NCBI GenBank assembly: GCA_946481475.1
Contig: CAMLOB010000014.1
Location: forward strand, 1-16,310
Reading direction: 5' to 3'
Length of the DNA stretch: 16,310 nucleotides
Source: an uncultured Chlorobiota bacterium
Lineage (GTDB): Bacteria > Bacteroidota > Kapaibacteriia > OLB7
Shown here piece after piece: positions 7,720 through 15,715 of the stretch. Positions within the stretch are counted from its first letter, which is position 1. The number at the start of each line of letters is the position of its first letter. A model generated the notes under the pieces. The model was given only the letters and a program-made list of their open reading frames with translations, had not been told where the DNA came from and ran no database searches. The translations under genes were made by a program, and so were the position numbers.

Positions 7720-8943
7720 TCAGAACTTGTACTGGAACCGGACTGTCGTCTTGTTATCCTTCAGGTCGTCGCTTGCCGTTGCTCCCGAGCCGTCGGTATA
7801 GCTTGCCTCGTCGGCGGCGAAGCGGGGGATCTCGTACCAGGCGGTGATCCGGACCGGACCGAACGTGCCGATCGCTCCGAAGCCGATGACCGAGGCCGAC
7901 CGGTCGGCGGTCGAGAGGACTTCGGTGCCGCTGAGGTCGGTGTTCCGGTCGAAGACGTCATACTTGGCGGCGACGGTGAATTTTTTTCCGATATCCTGCG
8001 CAAGCTGAACGTAATATCCCGTCTGGTTCCGGATCGCCAGTGTGTTCTGCTCTCTGGTCACGATCAGCACCGTGTCTTCGTTCTGTACCTCCTCAACAAT
8101 TTCACGGGTTGCCGAAACCGGACGGATGCCGCTCAGAAACTCGCCGGCCAGATGGGTGCCGCCGAAGGAAAAGATGGCTGCGTCGACCTGGACTTCCAGG
8201 CCGGCATGGCGACGGTTCCCCCAACCCTGCGTCGACCCCGTTCCGTTTCCGAAGGCGACGATCCGTTCCCCGTTCTCGAACCGCAGCACGCTGTCCTCCG
8301 GCTGCGGAATGCCGCCATAATAGAACAGTCCGCCGACCGTAGCCGAGACTTTTGCATCTTCGGCAAGGGGAAGAGGCAGAAGAACGCGTGCCGTAATATC
8401 CTTCAGCGGATCGGTCTCCCGCTCGGTTCCGTTGAACAGACCAAGCTGGAAGGTCGGTGTGAAGTTCTCCGCAATGTTCGGGGCCGACTGGAACATGAAG
8501 CCGAGATCCCGCTCTCCCGGATAGAAGGCCCGCACAACCTGCGAACGTTCCGGCGACAGACGCTTGCTTGAGGAGAGTTCCACCTCGTAGTTCGGTCGGT
8601 TGAAGAGTCCGACGGTTACGTCAAGCCGGTTCTCCTTCAGAAGATCGACCTGCAGGTAGGCGTCCTTGACCGCCACCCCCCGTTCGGTGAAATCGGCCTG
8701 GACCACTCCCTTGAACGGACCGTCCTGATGTGTGGCCTTCAGACGTCCGCGCCGTATCTGGAAGAAGTTCTTTTCGGCATCCCAGTAGAAGGCCCTCTCA
8801 TCCGGATTGCCTGACTGGTCGAAGTGAAGCCATTCGGCCTGCACATACCCGGAAATCGTGGTCTGACCGACCAGCGGAAGGGTCTGGACAAAGAGAAGGC
8901 CGGCAAGAATACCGGCCGGAAGGAAACGGAATCTGATCTGCAT
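7720..8943 (-). CDS. Outer-membrane porin, phosphate-selective OprO/OprP type
   Basis: This is predicted to be a 16-stranded outer-membrane beta-barrel channel that lets phosphate or other small anions into the periplasm. The 407 residues begin with a signal peptide (about 1-27, basic start, hydrophobic core, cleavage near VGQ). The mature start is TTISGYVQAEW. Alternating amphipathic strands typical of porins follow (for example FFQIRRGRLKATHQ, GVVQADFTE, LDVTVGLFNRPNYE), and the last residues are VRFQYKF with the terminal Phe needed for BAM-dependent insertion. The RRGRLK and GLFNRP stretches resemble the Porin_O_P family. Placement directly upstream of pstC-pstA-pstB-phoU on the same strand supports a phosphate role. 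Anion selectivity is inferred from family and context. The promoter region holds Pho-box-like repeats. No strong Shine-Dalgarno sequence is seen. Confidence 0.88.
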   Translation of the reverse strand: MQIRFRFLPAGILAGLLFVQTLPLVGQTTISGYVQAEWLHFDQSGNPDERAFYWDAEKNFFQIRRGRLKATHQDGPFKGVVQADFTERGVAVKDAYLQVDLLKENRLDVTVGLFNRPNYEVELSSSKRLSPERSQVVRAFYPGERDLGFMFQSAPNIAENFTPTFQLGLFNGTERETDPLKDITARVLLPLPLAEDAKVSATVGGLFYYGGIPQPEDSVLRFENGERIVAFGNGTGSTQGWGNRRHAGLEVQVDAAIFSFGGTHLAGEFLSGIRPVSATREIVEEVQNEDTVLIVTREQNTLAIRNQTGYYVQLAQDIGKKFTVAAKYDVFDRNTDLSGTEVLSTADRSASVIGFGAIGTFGPVRITAWYEIPRFAADEASYTDGSGATASDDLKDNKTTVRFQYKF

Positions 8944-8971
8944 TTCGCGCTCTGTTTTGTGGCACGGATTG

Positions 8972-9027
8972 ATGTTACCACAAAGTTACGCGGGGTTCAT
9001 GTTCCGGTAATGTTATGGGGAAGTTAA
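8972..9027 (-). promoter_or_regulatory. Candidate Pho box: five NTAACWT-type direct repeats upstream of the porin
   Basis: On the minus strand, reading toward the porin, TTAACTT (9027-9021), ATAACAT (9016-9010) and GGAACAT (9005-8999) are each separated by exactly 4 bp. After a 9-bp gap come GTAACTT (8989-8983) and GTAACAT (8978-8972), again 4 bp apart. Seven-base repeats on an 11-bp period are the known layout of PhoB/PhoP operators. The TTAACA-like core resembles the Bacillus PhoP box more than the E. coli CTGTCAT box. TAACTTTG (8988-8981) inside the second set also matches the Bacteroidetes -7 element TAnnTTTG. The triplet may therefore be the activator site and the pair partly the core promoter. 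The binding protein is inferred, not shown. Confidence 0.6.
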
Positions 9028-9040
9028 GTTTTCATAACAT
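9010..9040. repeat. Inverted repeat ATGTTATG / CATAACAT upstream of the porin
   Basis: ATGTTATG (9010-9017) and CATAACAT (9033-9040) are perfect 8-bp inverted copies separated by 15 bp (centre to centre 23 bp, about two helical turns). The left arm is also one of the direct repeats of the candidate Pho box; the right arm is an additional copy in opposite orientation. No T-run follows, so an operator is likelier than a terminator. Confidence 0.45.
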
Positions 9041-9056
9041 GCGTTGCACAGGGATG

Positions 9057-9084
9057 AAAAAAGCCGGTTCCTATCGAACCGGCT
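9057..9084 (-). terminator. Intrinsic terminator of the glucan phosphorylase gene
   Basis: AGCCGGTTC (9062-9070) and GAACCGGCT (9076-9084) form a perfect 9-bp stem with a 5-base loop. On the minus strand it is followed by six T residues (complement of the A-run 9057-9062). It begins 14 bases after the glgP stop codon, which separates glgP transcription from the porin/pst block. Confidence 0.92.
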
Positions 9085-9097
9085 CTGTGTCGGGATG

Positions 9098-11653
9098 TTA
9101 ACTCCACGTTACCAGTCCCGCATCCGGCGGATTGATCGTCTCCGGAAGGGCCGGAATCACCCGGACGGTCACCCCGGTCTGTCCGACGTGATCGAGGCGA
9201 ATTCTTCCCTGGTACGTTCCGGTTTCGTTCTCGAAGTTCAGCAGGGAAAGGGGATGGATCGATCCGTCGGAAATCCCTCCGTCGTCGTCGACCGGACCGG
9301 TCAGTCCCTGAACCCTGACGTTCTCCGGGGCAATCCGTCCCAGTCTGATCTCGGCGGTCACCTCGATCTCTTCGCCGACGCGGTACTCGCTTCCATCGGG
9401 GGAGAACCGGACGTCGTTAATGGTGATGTCTTCCCAGACGTGCCGCAGATGGTAGATCCATGCCGATATGTTCCGCGCTCCTTCGGCATTGTTGGCCAGG
9501 AGTGTCCGGTAGCGGTCGGAGGCCGGGATGTAGAGGCGTTCGGTATATTCGCGAACCATCCGGTCGCTTGAGAAGAATCCGGCCATTGTCCCGATCGTCC
9601 GCTTCTGTACCTTGATCCAACTGCGCGGCAGTCCCTTCTGATCCCGGTCGTAGAAGGCCGGAATCGCTTCCTCTTCAAGCAATCTGTAAAGTTGTCTCGA
9701 TTCGATCTCGTCCTGATACGTCTCGTCGACGAATTCCCGTTCGTCGCCGATGGCGAAGCCGTTTGTTCCGTCGAACGCTTCCGGGAACCAGCCGTCAAGG
9801 ATCGAGACGTTGACGGTTCCGTTGACTGCGGCCTTCATGCCGCTGGTTCCGGAGGCTTCCATCGGTCGCCGGGGCGTGTTCAGCCAGATATCACATCCCC
9901 GGATCATTGCCCGGGCAACGCCGATGTCATAATCCTCGATAAAGATGATCCTGTTCTCCAGGCCGGTCTCACGGATAAAGGAGAAGATGTCTCTGATGAA
10001 CTTCTTCCCCTCCTCATCTTTCGGGTGAGCCTTGCCGGCGATCAGCAGTTGCAGGGGACGATCCGGGTCGCTGAACAGACGGTAGGCACGTTCGGGATCG
10101 CGGAACAGAAGCGTTGCCCGCTTGTACGTGGCGAAACGTCTGGCGAACCCTATCGTCAGGGCATGGGGGTCGAGGATCGAGGTCATGTCACGACCGGTCT
10201 CGCTTGTCGCATAGATTGCCGAGCGCCGTTCGGTGAGCCGGTTGCGGAGATAGTCGATCATCTCGGCCCGCAACTCCTGTTTCGCATTCCACAGCTTCTC
10301 GTCCGGAATCTTTTCCACGTGCTCCCACATCTCCTTCTCCGGAATGCGGAAATGCCAGTCTGCTGCGATGTATTCGGTGAAGAGAGACCGCATCCGGTCG
10401 GCGATGAACGACAGCGTGTGGACTCCGTTGGTGATGCCGATAATCGGTGTCTCGCCGAAGGAGAAATCGGGCCAGACATTGTGCCACATCCGGCGGGAGA
10501 CCTCGCCGTGGAGCCGGCTGACGCCGTTGCGACCCGTGGTGAGGCGGATAGCCAGAACGGTCATGGAAAATCCTTCGGAGTCGTCATCCGGGTCTACCCG
10601 TCCAAGTCCCATAAAGTCTTCTGTGGAAAGTCCCAGGTCCCGCCGGTAATTCCCCAGAAACTGCTCGATCATCTCCTCTGGGAAGACATCATGTCCGGCA
10701 GGGACAGGGGTGTGGGTGGTGAAGACGGCACCGGCCGCCGTCAGCCGGGCGGCTTCGCCGAAGGAGAGTCCCCACCGTTCCATCGCAATACGGGAGCGTT
10801 CCAGCAGAAGGAAGGCGCTGTGTCCCTCGTTGCAGTGGATCACCGTCGGCTCGATGCCGAGCGTGGCCAGCATCCTCATGCCGCCGATACCCAGAACGAT
10901 CTCCTGCATGATCCGCATCTCCTTGTCGCCGCCGTAGAGATAGCCGGTGATGTCCCGGTATTCGGCAACGGTGTTCTCCGGATTGTTGGTGTCCAGCAGA
11001 TAGAGCGTCACCCGTCCGACCTCCATGCGCCAGACGCCGATCGTCAGATCTCCGGCCGGCATCTGCAGACGAACCGTGACCGGTGTCCCGTCATCGTTCC
11101 GGACGCGGCTGATCGGGAGGGTGGAGGGATCGTTGTATTCGTAGCTCTCCAGTTGTGTCCCGTCAAGTGCCAGACGCTGGTGGAAGTAGCCCATCTGGTA
11201 GAGAAGGCCGACGCCGACAAAGGGAAGACCGAGGTCGCTGGCCGATTTCGTGTGGTCTCCCGAGAGAACGCCGAGTCCGCCGGAATAAAGGGGGACCGAT
11301 TCGTGCAGACCGAATTCTGCGGAGAAGTAGGCGATCTGATCGTTCCGCTCGGCATACTTCGAACCGTACCATCCCTTGCCGCCCAGATAGTTCTTCAGCG
11401 AATTGAGTCCCTGTTCATACCGCCGGACGAATTCCGGGTCTTCGGCCAGTGAGGCAAGACGTTCGGCCGGAAGTTCGGCTAGCATCTTCAGCGGGGCGTG
11501 GTTGGTCCGTTCCCATGCTTCGGGGTGAATCGAGCGGAAAAATTCCCTGATTTCCGGTGTCCAGGTCCAGTAAAGATTGCCGGTCAACTCTTCAAGACGG
11601 CGAAGATTTTCCGGATAATTGTTCGCGACCGATAGTCTTCGAATTGCGCGCAT
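9098..11653 (-). CDS. glgP: Alpha-glucan (glycogen/maltodextrin) phosphorylase, DUF3417-containing type
   Basis: This cytoplasmic enzyme splits alpha-1,4-glucan with inorganic phosphate to release glucose-1-phosphate. The 851 residues match the shorter bacterial/archaeal phosphorylase family rather than the muscle/MalP type. A DUF3417 N-terminal domain (about 15-120, with ENLRRLEELTGNLYWTW) is followed by AYFSAEFGLHESVPLYSGGL, the family's glycine-rich block. Later landmarks are VIHCNEGHSAFL, FTTHTPVPAGHDVF, GITNGVHT, FARRFATYKRA, LLIAGKAHPKDEEGK and EASGTSGMKAAVNG. Lys607 in that last motif is the expected pyridoxal-phosphate lysine. The C-terminal region (about 740-851) carries a beta-rich segment with EYRVGEEIEVTAEI. 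The ATG at 11653 is preceded by a good AAGGA. The gene is monocistronic by its terminator and is transcribed away from the ECF sigma gene. Regulation is not evident from the sequence. Confidence 0.96.
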   Translation of the reverse strand: MRAIRRLSVANNYPENLRRLEELTGNLYWTWTPEIREFFRSIHPEAWERTNHAPLKMLAELPAERLASLAEDPEFVRRYEQGLNSLKNYLGGKGWYGSKYAERNDQIAYFSAEFGLHESVPLYSGGLGVLSGDHTKSASDLGLPFVGVGLLYQMGYFHQRLALDGTQLESYEYNDPSTLPISRVRNDDGTPVTVRLQMPAGDLTIGVWRMEVGRVTLYLLDTNNPENTVAEYRDITGYLYGGDKEMRIMQEIVLGIGGMRMLATLGIEPTVIHCNEGHSAFLLLERSRIAMERWGLSFGEAARLTAAGAVFTTHTPVPAGHDVFPEEMIEQFLGNYRRDLGLSTEDFMGLGRVDPDDDSEGFSMTVLAIRLTTGRNGVSRLHGEVSRRMWHNVWPDFSFGETPIIGITNGVHTLSFIADRMRSLFTEYIAADWHFRIPEKEMWEHVEKIPDEKLWNAKQELRAEMIDYLRNRLTERRSAIYATSETGRDMTSILDPHALTIGFARRFATYKRATLLFRDPERAYRLFSDPDRPLQLLIAGKAHPKDEEGKKFIRDIFSFIRETGLENRIIFIEDYDIGVARAMIRGCDIWLNTPRRPMEASGTSGMKAAVNGTVNVSILDGWFPEAFDGTNGFAIGDEREFVDETYQDEIESRQLYRLLEEEAIPAFYDRDQKGLPRSWIKVQKRTIGTMAGFFSSDRMVREYTERLYIPASDRYRTLLANNAEGARNISAWIYHLRHVWEDITINDVRFSPDGSEYRVGEEIEVTAEIRLGRIAPENVRVQGLTGPVDDDGGISDGSIHPLSLLNFENETGTYQGRIRLDHVGQTGVTVRVIPALPETINPPDAGLVTWS

Positions 11654-11849
11654 TGTCCTTCTCGACTGTAAAAATGACCGATTTCAAGGGGAAAACGGCC
11701 TGCTTTCCCTGCAGGAAGGGGGCGAAGCTAAGCAAATTTTTCTTGATGCTTTCTTTACGCCTTCCCTTATGAATCCTTTATCGAATCGGGGCCAGTTTTG
11801 CACCTGTCAGATGAACGCACGGCAACAGACATTCAAATCAGGTGCTATC

Positions 11850-12449
11850 ATGAAGGCTCACACATCAACATCGAACAATAGAACGACCACCCCTCGTACG
11901 AAGCAACAGGCATACAATCTGGAAGTCCTTCCGCATCTCGAAGCGTTGAACAGCTATGCACTGCGACTGACCGGTGATCGGGATGAGGCGAATGATCTGA
12001 CCCAGGAGACCTGCCTGAAAGCCTACCGGTTCTTCGATCGGTTTGAAGAGGGGACCAACTGCAAGGCGTGGTTGTTCCGGATTATGAAAAACAGCTTTAT
12101 CAACCGCTACCGCCAGGCACAGAAGCGGCCCGAGTCGGTCGATTTCGACGGAATCGAGGAATTCTACCATTCAATCCGTCCCTCCTGGCAGGATGGAAAC
12201 GATATGCAGCGTGAAGTCTTCGGCCAGCTCCTCTCCGACGAGGTCACCCTGGCTTTTGACAAACTCCCCCCCGATTTCAAGACAGTGGTGATCCTGAGCG
12301 ATCTGGAAGACTTTACCTATGAGGAAATCGCCGAATTCGTCGACTGTCCGGTCGGCACGGTCCGCTCGCGGCTTCACCGCGGACGGAGACTGCTCCGGGA
12401 TTATCTGACCGAGTATGCGCGGCATCAAGGAGTTGCGGTCGCAGCCTGA
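11850..12449 (+). CDS. ECF-family RNA polymerase sigma factor (RpoE/SigR-like)
   Basis: This is predicted to direct RNA polymerase to a dedicated promoter set, usually for envelope or oxidative stress. Of its 199 residues, about 25-92 are sigma region 2, including YALRLTGDRDEANDLTQETC and AWLFRIMKNSFINRYR. Residues about 130-185 are region 4, ending in the helix-turn-helix TYEEIAEFVDCPVGTVRSRL and HRGRRLLRDYL. The NCKAWLFRIMKNSFINRYR stretch and the FDKLPPDFKTVVIL motif resemble the SigR/SigH-like ECF groups. The open frame extends upstream to 11619, but I chose ATG at 11850 because AGGTG precedes it at proper spacing and the upstream residues look non-coding. The usual partner, a zinc-binding anti-sigma gene, is not found next to it. 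Immediately downstream is a strong terminator. The 196-bp divergent gap to glgP shows no GGAAC-type autoregulatory -35 that I could identify. Confidence 0.93.
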   Translation: MKAHTSTSNNRTTTPRTKQQAYNLEVLPHLEALNSYALRLTGDRDEANDLTQETCLKAYRFFDRFEEGTNCKAWLFRIMKNSFINRYRQAQKRPESVDFDGIEEFYHSIRPSWQDGNDMQREVFGQLLSDEVTLAFDKLPPDFKTVVILSDLEDFTYEEIAEFVDCPVGTVRSRLHRGRRLLRDYLTEYARHQGVAVAA

Positions 12450-12486
12450 ACCATAGATTTCAACCGTCGAGTCGGTTGATGGAAAG

Positions 12487-12522
12487 AAAAGGGAGAGCAT
12501 GGCCATGCTCTCCCTTTTTTTT
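12487..12522 (+). terminator. Strong intrinsic terminator after the ECF sigma gene
   Basis: A perfect 12-bp self-complementary arm pair (12491-12502 with 12503-12514, beginning GGGAGAGCAT) is flanked by AAAA on the left and eight T residues (12515-12522) on the right. The innermost bases form the loop. It ends the sigma-factor transcript 40-70 bases past the stop. With A and T runs on both sides it could also work on the opposite strand. Confidence 0.95.
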
Positions 12523-12680
12523 GTCCGGAATGTCGGGTGGAAGGTAATGCATGCCCTGCTTTTTCCGTCGTCCGTATATTCCGTGACGATCCGGGTGAGG
12601 GGAGCGACATTCGTGCCTGTAACAAACAGGTCTTTCCTTCCCTCTTCCTTCCGGGTAATCATTGCAAACCATCGCTGACT

Positions 12681-15600
12681 ATGAAGTACCGACATCTTTC
12701 GCTCGCTCTTTGCTCTCTTCTCCTTTCTTTGATCGTCTCCGCCTTCGCTCCGGACGGCATTGCACAGACCGGGGAAGAAGATGCCTCCCTGACGCTTCGG
12801 GACAACCCGACAGGCAGGGCCGAATTCGAGCGGATGCGGCGGGCCGATCCGGCGATCGGACGGATACCGGAAGGGATCCGGGGGAAGGAACTTGCCTTTG
12901 CCGCCGGAATCCCGACGAGGGAGCAGGTGATGTCCGACGGGTTGAAAGGAGGATGGGGACTCCTGTCGGCCTCGATCGACTGGCGTGAACGGGGACCGAG
13001 CAATCAGGGAGGACGGACGCGGGCACTTGGTGTCGACGTGACGAACGAGGGGGTGATTCTTGCCGGAGGAGTCTCAGGGGGTATGTGGCGGAGTGAGGAT
13101 ACCGGCGGGACGTGGACGAGGGTAACCGATATCGGCGAGATGCAGAGCGTCACCTGTCTGGTCCAGGACCCGCGTCCCGGTTCGCAACACATCTGGTATT
13201 ACGGAACCGGAGAACAGCGGGCGAACAGCGCCGATCTGCCCGGAGACGGGATCTTCAAGTCGACCGATGGCGGACGTTCGTGGAAGAGACTGGCCTCTAC
13301 CGTCCGGAACACGCCGCAGAGCAGGGACCAGATGCTCGATTACGTCCACGCGATTGCGGTCGATCCCTCCAATCTGAACCGGGATGAACTCTATGCCGCC
13401 TGCTACGGCGGTATCGTCCGCTCTACGGACGGAGGGGAGTCGTGGGAACCGGTGCTGGGAAGTCTCGGGAACTCCGCCTCGTATACCGATGTCGCCGTCA
13501 CAAGTGAGGGCGTCGTCTACGCCACGATCAGCAGCAACGGCAGACAGGTGAAAGGGATCTGGCGTTCGGAGGACGGGACGGACTGGACCGACATCACGCC
13601 GCCCGGATTCCCGACCACCTACGGCAAGCTCTCGATCGGCATCGCCCCCTCCAATGAAAACCGGGCCTACTTCTTCGGTCACACATCAGGAGCGGGAAAA
13701 AACGATCATAGTCTCTGGACATACGAGAGGAAGGGGACGGGAGAAGGTATCTGGGAAGACAGGTCGGAAGGACTCCCCTCATCGGTGGAGACCTACAGTT
13801 CGTACTGCGTGGTGGTCAGGGTGAAGCCCGACAACGAGGATGTGGTATTTCTCGGCCACGTCGGCATTCACCGCTCGACCAACGGATTCCGGACCACCTC
13901 GGCGACGGCTTCGCTGATGGGGACCGGACAACATGCCGACCAGCACGAGTTTGTTTTCTTCCCTTCCGACCCCGACAGAATGCTGAGCGGACATGACGGG
14001 GGAGTCAGCATCACCGCAAACAATGCCGCGAGCCCGGTGCGCTGGGAGTCGCTGAACAACGGCTACGCCACCACGCAGTTCTACTCGGTGGCAATCGACC
14101 CGACGACATCCGGAAGCCTGACGATTATCGGCGGGACACAGGACAATGGCTCGTGGTTCCTGAACGACGATGAGGAGCGGACCGACTGGGTAAAGATTTT
14201 CGGTGCCGACGGAGGATACAGCGCCATTTCAGACGGGGGAGAGGGTTACTACACCTCCTATCAGAACGGACAGATTTACCGGAGTCGGCTGCGCGATGAC
14301 GGCTCGCGCATTGCGTGGTCGCGGATCGATCCGGAGGGGGGAGAGGATTATTTCTTTATCCATCCCTTCACTCTCGATCCGTCAGCTACGCACATCATGT
14401 ATTTGCCGGAGGGACGGAATATATGGCGAAACGATAATCTTCTGGAGATTCCTCTGGAGAACCGATCGTTGAAGACCGATGTAAACTGGACACTACTGAG
14501 CAAGACCCAGGTCCCTCCCGGCTTCGGGAGCGTTTCGGCCGTCGGCGTTTCGCGGGATAATCCGTCGCACCGACTCTACTACGGCACCAATGTGGGGCGG
14601 CTATACAAGCTCGAAGGGGCCGACACCGGCGATCCGAAACCGACAGCCGTCACCGACGAGAGGATGGAGGGGGGATACATCAACTCGATTGCGGTCAACC
14701 CGGAGAACGGCGATCAGGTTCTTCTTGCCGTCTCCAACTACGGTCGGCAGAGTCTGTACTACACCGCTGACGGTGGAGAGACCTGGGATGTGGTCGGAGG
14801 GAATCTTGAGGAATTCCCTGACGGCAAGGGGAACGGGCCCTCGGTCTCCTGGGCCGCTATTCTGCCGATCAACGGACAAATCTTCTATCTGGCCGGAACT
14901 TCCACCGGTCTGTATTCCACAACATTGCTCAACGGTGAGGAGACCTTCTGGGTCCAGGAGGGGGCCTCGACAATCGGCAATGTCGTTGTCGACATGATTG
15001 CCGTCCGTCCCTCGGACGGATTTGTCGCCGTCGGCACGCACGGTCGGGGAGTTTTCAGCGCAAACGTGGCGCAGGCTTTCGTCAAGGGGACATTGAAGCT
15101 TTCCGGCGGGACGCTCAACTTCGGTGAAGTGGAGATCGGCACAACGGCTCTGGATTCGATCATCGTGACCAATCTGCAATCGTCCGAGCGGGAGATTCGC
15201 CTGATTGTCGCCGATCCCGAGTCTCCATTCTCGGTGATCTCCGGCGGCGGATCCTTTTCGCTCGCCCCGGGTGAAGTCCGGAGCATCGTCTTCGGGTTTA
15301 CGCCCGATTCGGCCACTCTCGTTTCGGCTTCGGTTCCGCTCGTCCACGACGCCACATCTCCCGCCTCTCCGTCGACGATCTGGCTCTCCGGCAAGGGGGT
15401 CCGCTCCAGCACGAATTCCGTCGATGATTCGGAACGCCTCGCCGGACTGATCTCCGCCTTCGAATCGGTACCGAACCGCTTCTCCCGCCGGACCACGATC
15501 CGGCTCCGCCTCTCGATGCCCGGACAGATCGCCCTCGGTCTCTACGATGTGGAGGGAAGGCTCATCGAGCGGCTGACGGAAGGGAAACTGGAGGCAGGAG

Positions 15601-15707
15601 AACACCGGTGGGAGTGGGAGCCGACCGATCAGCCGAACGGAGTCTACTATCTCCGTTTGCAGACGCCGTTCGGGATGAAGACGTTGCCGGTTGTTCTGGA
15701 GCGATAA
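12681..15707 (+). CDS. Secreted Asp-box beta-propeller protein with ASH-like domain and type IX sorting domain
   Basis: This large extracellular or surface-bound protein has unknown substrate. The 1008 residues start with a signal peptide (MKYRHLSLALCSLLLSLIVS, cleavage near AFA or IAQ). Asp-box (BNR-like, S/T-x-D-x-G-x-S/T-W) repeats include SEDTGGTW near 137, STDGGRSW near 193, STDGGESW near 247, SEDGTDW near 295 and TADGGETW near 694. These repeats indicate a sortilin/VPS10-like or sialidase-like propeller. A choice-of-anchor-D/ASH-type beta-sandwich lies at about 803-910 (LNFGEVEIGTTALDSIIVTN). A type IX (Por) C-terminal sorting domain follows from about 930: PNRFSRRTTIRLRL, then GLYDVEGRLI, then PNGVYYLRL. 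I chose ATG 12681 because the signal peptide begins there; the frame is open farther upstream but reads as non-coding. No catalytic sialidase residues can be asserted. A role in adhesion or glycan/protein binding is inference. Confidence 0.93.
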   Translation: MKYRHLSLALCSLLLSLIVSAFAPDGIAQTGEEDASLTLRDNPTGRAEFERMRRADPAIGRIPEGIRGKELAFAAGIPTREQVMSDGLKGGWGLLSASIDWRERGPSNQGGRTRALGVDVTNEGVILAGGVSGGMWRSEDTGGTWTRVTDIGEMQSVTCLVQDPRPGSQHIWYYGTGEQRANSADLPGDGIFKSTDGGRSWKRLASTVRNTPQSRDQMLDYVHAIAVDPSNLNRDELYAACYGGIVRSTDGGESWEPVLGSLGNSASYTDVAVTSEGVVYATISSNGRQVKGIWRSEDGTDWTDITPPGFPTTYGKLSIGIAPSNENRAYFFGHTSGAGKNDHSLWTYERKGTGEGIWEDRSEGLPSSVETYSSYCVVVRVKPDNEDVVFLGHVGIHRSTNGFRTTSATASLMGTGQHADQHEFVFFPSDPDRMLSGHDGGVSITANNAASPVRWESLNNGYATTQFYSVAIDPTTSGSLTIIGGTQDNGSWFLNDDEERTDWVKIFGADGGYSAISDGGEGYYTSYQNGQIYRSRLRDDGSRIAWSRIDPEGGEDYFFIHPFTLDPSATHIMYLPEGRNIWRNDNLLEIPLENRSLKTDVNWTLLSKTQVPPGFGSVSAVGVSRDNPSHRLYYGTNVGRLYKLEGADTGDPKPTAVTDERMEGGYINSIAVNPENGDQVLLAVSNYGRQSLYYTADGGETWDVVGGNLEEFPDGKGNGPSVSWAAILPINGQIFYLAGTSTGLYSTTLLNGEETFWVQEGASTIGNVVVDMIAVRPSDGFVAVGTHGRGVFSANVAQAFVKGTLKLSGGTLNFGEVEIGTTALDSIIVTNLQSSEREIRLIVADPESPFSVISGGGSFSLAPGEVRSIVFGFTPDSATLVSASVPLVHDATSPASPSTIWLSGKGVRSSTNSVDDSERLAGLISAFESVPNRFSRRTTIRLRLSMPGQIALGLYDVEGRLIERLTEGKLEAGEHRWEWEPTDQPNGVYYLRLQTPFGMKTLPVVLER

Positions 15708-15715
15708 CTGATATG

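Noticed and set aside
7411..8571. A 386-codon open frame on the plus strand across the gap and the porin gene
   Set aside because: It is antisense to a convincing porin with signal peptide and terminal Phe, and has no family resemblance.
9692..11452. A 586-codon open frame on the plus strand opposite glgP
   Set aside because: glgP on the other strand has every expected motif. This frame has low-complexity, charged composition typical of antisense open frames in GC-rich DNA.
11619..11849. N-terminal extension of the ECF sigma factor by 77 residues
   Set aside because: Sigma region 2 begins shortly after ATG 11850, which has a suitable AGGTG; the upstream part overlaps the start of divergent glgP and looks non-coding.
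12575..12580. TATATT as a -10 for the propeller gene
   Set aside because: No acceptable -35 lies 16-18 bp upstream, and there is no TAnnTTTG element; too weak to list.
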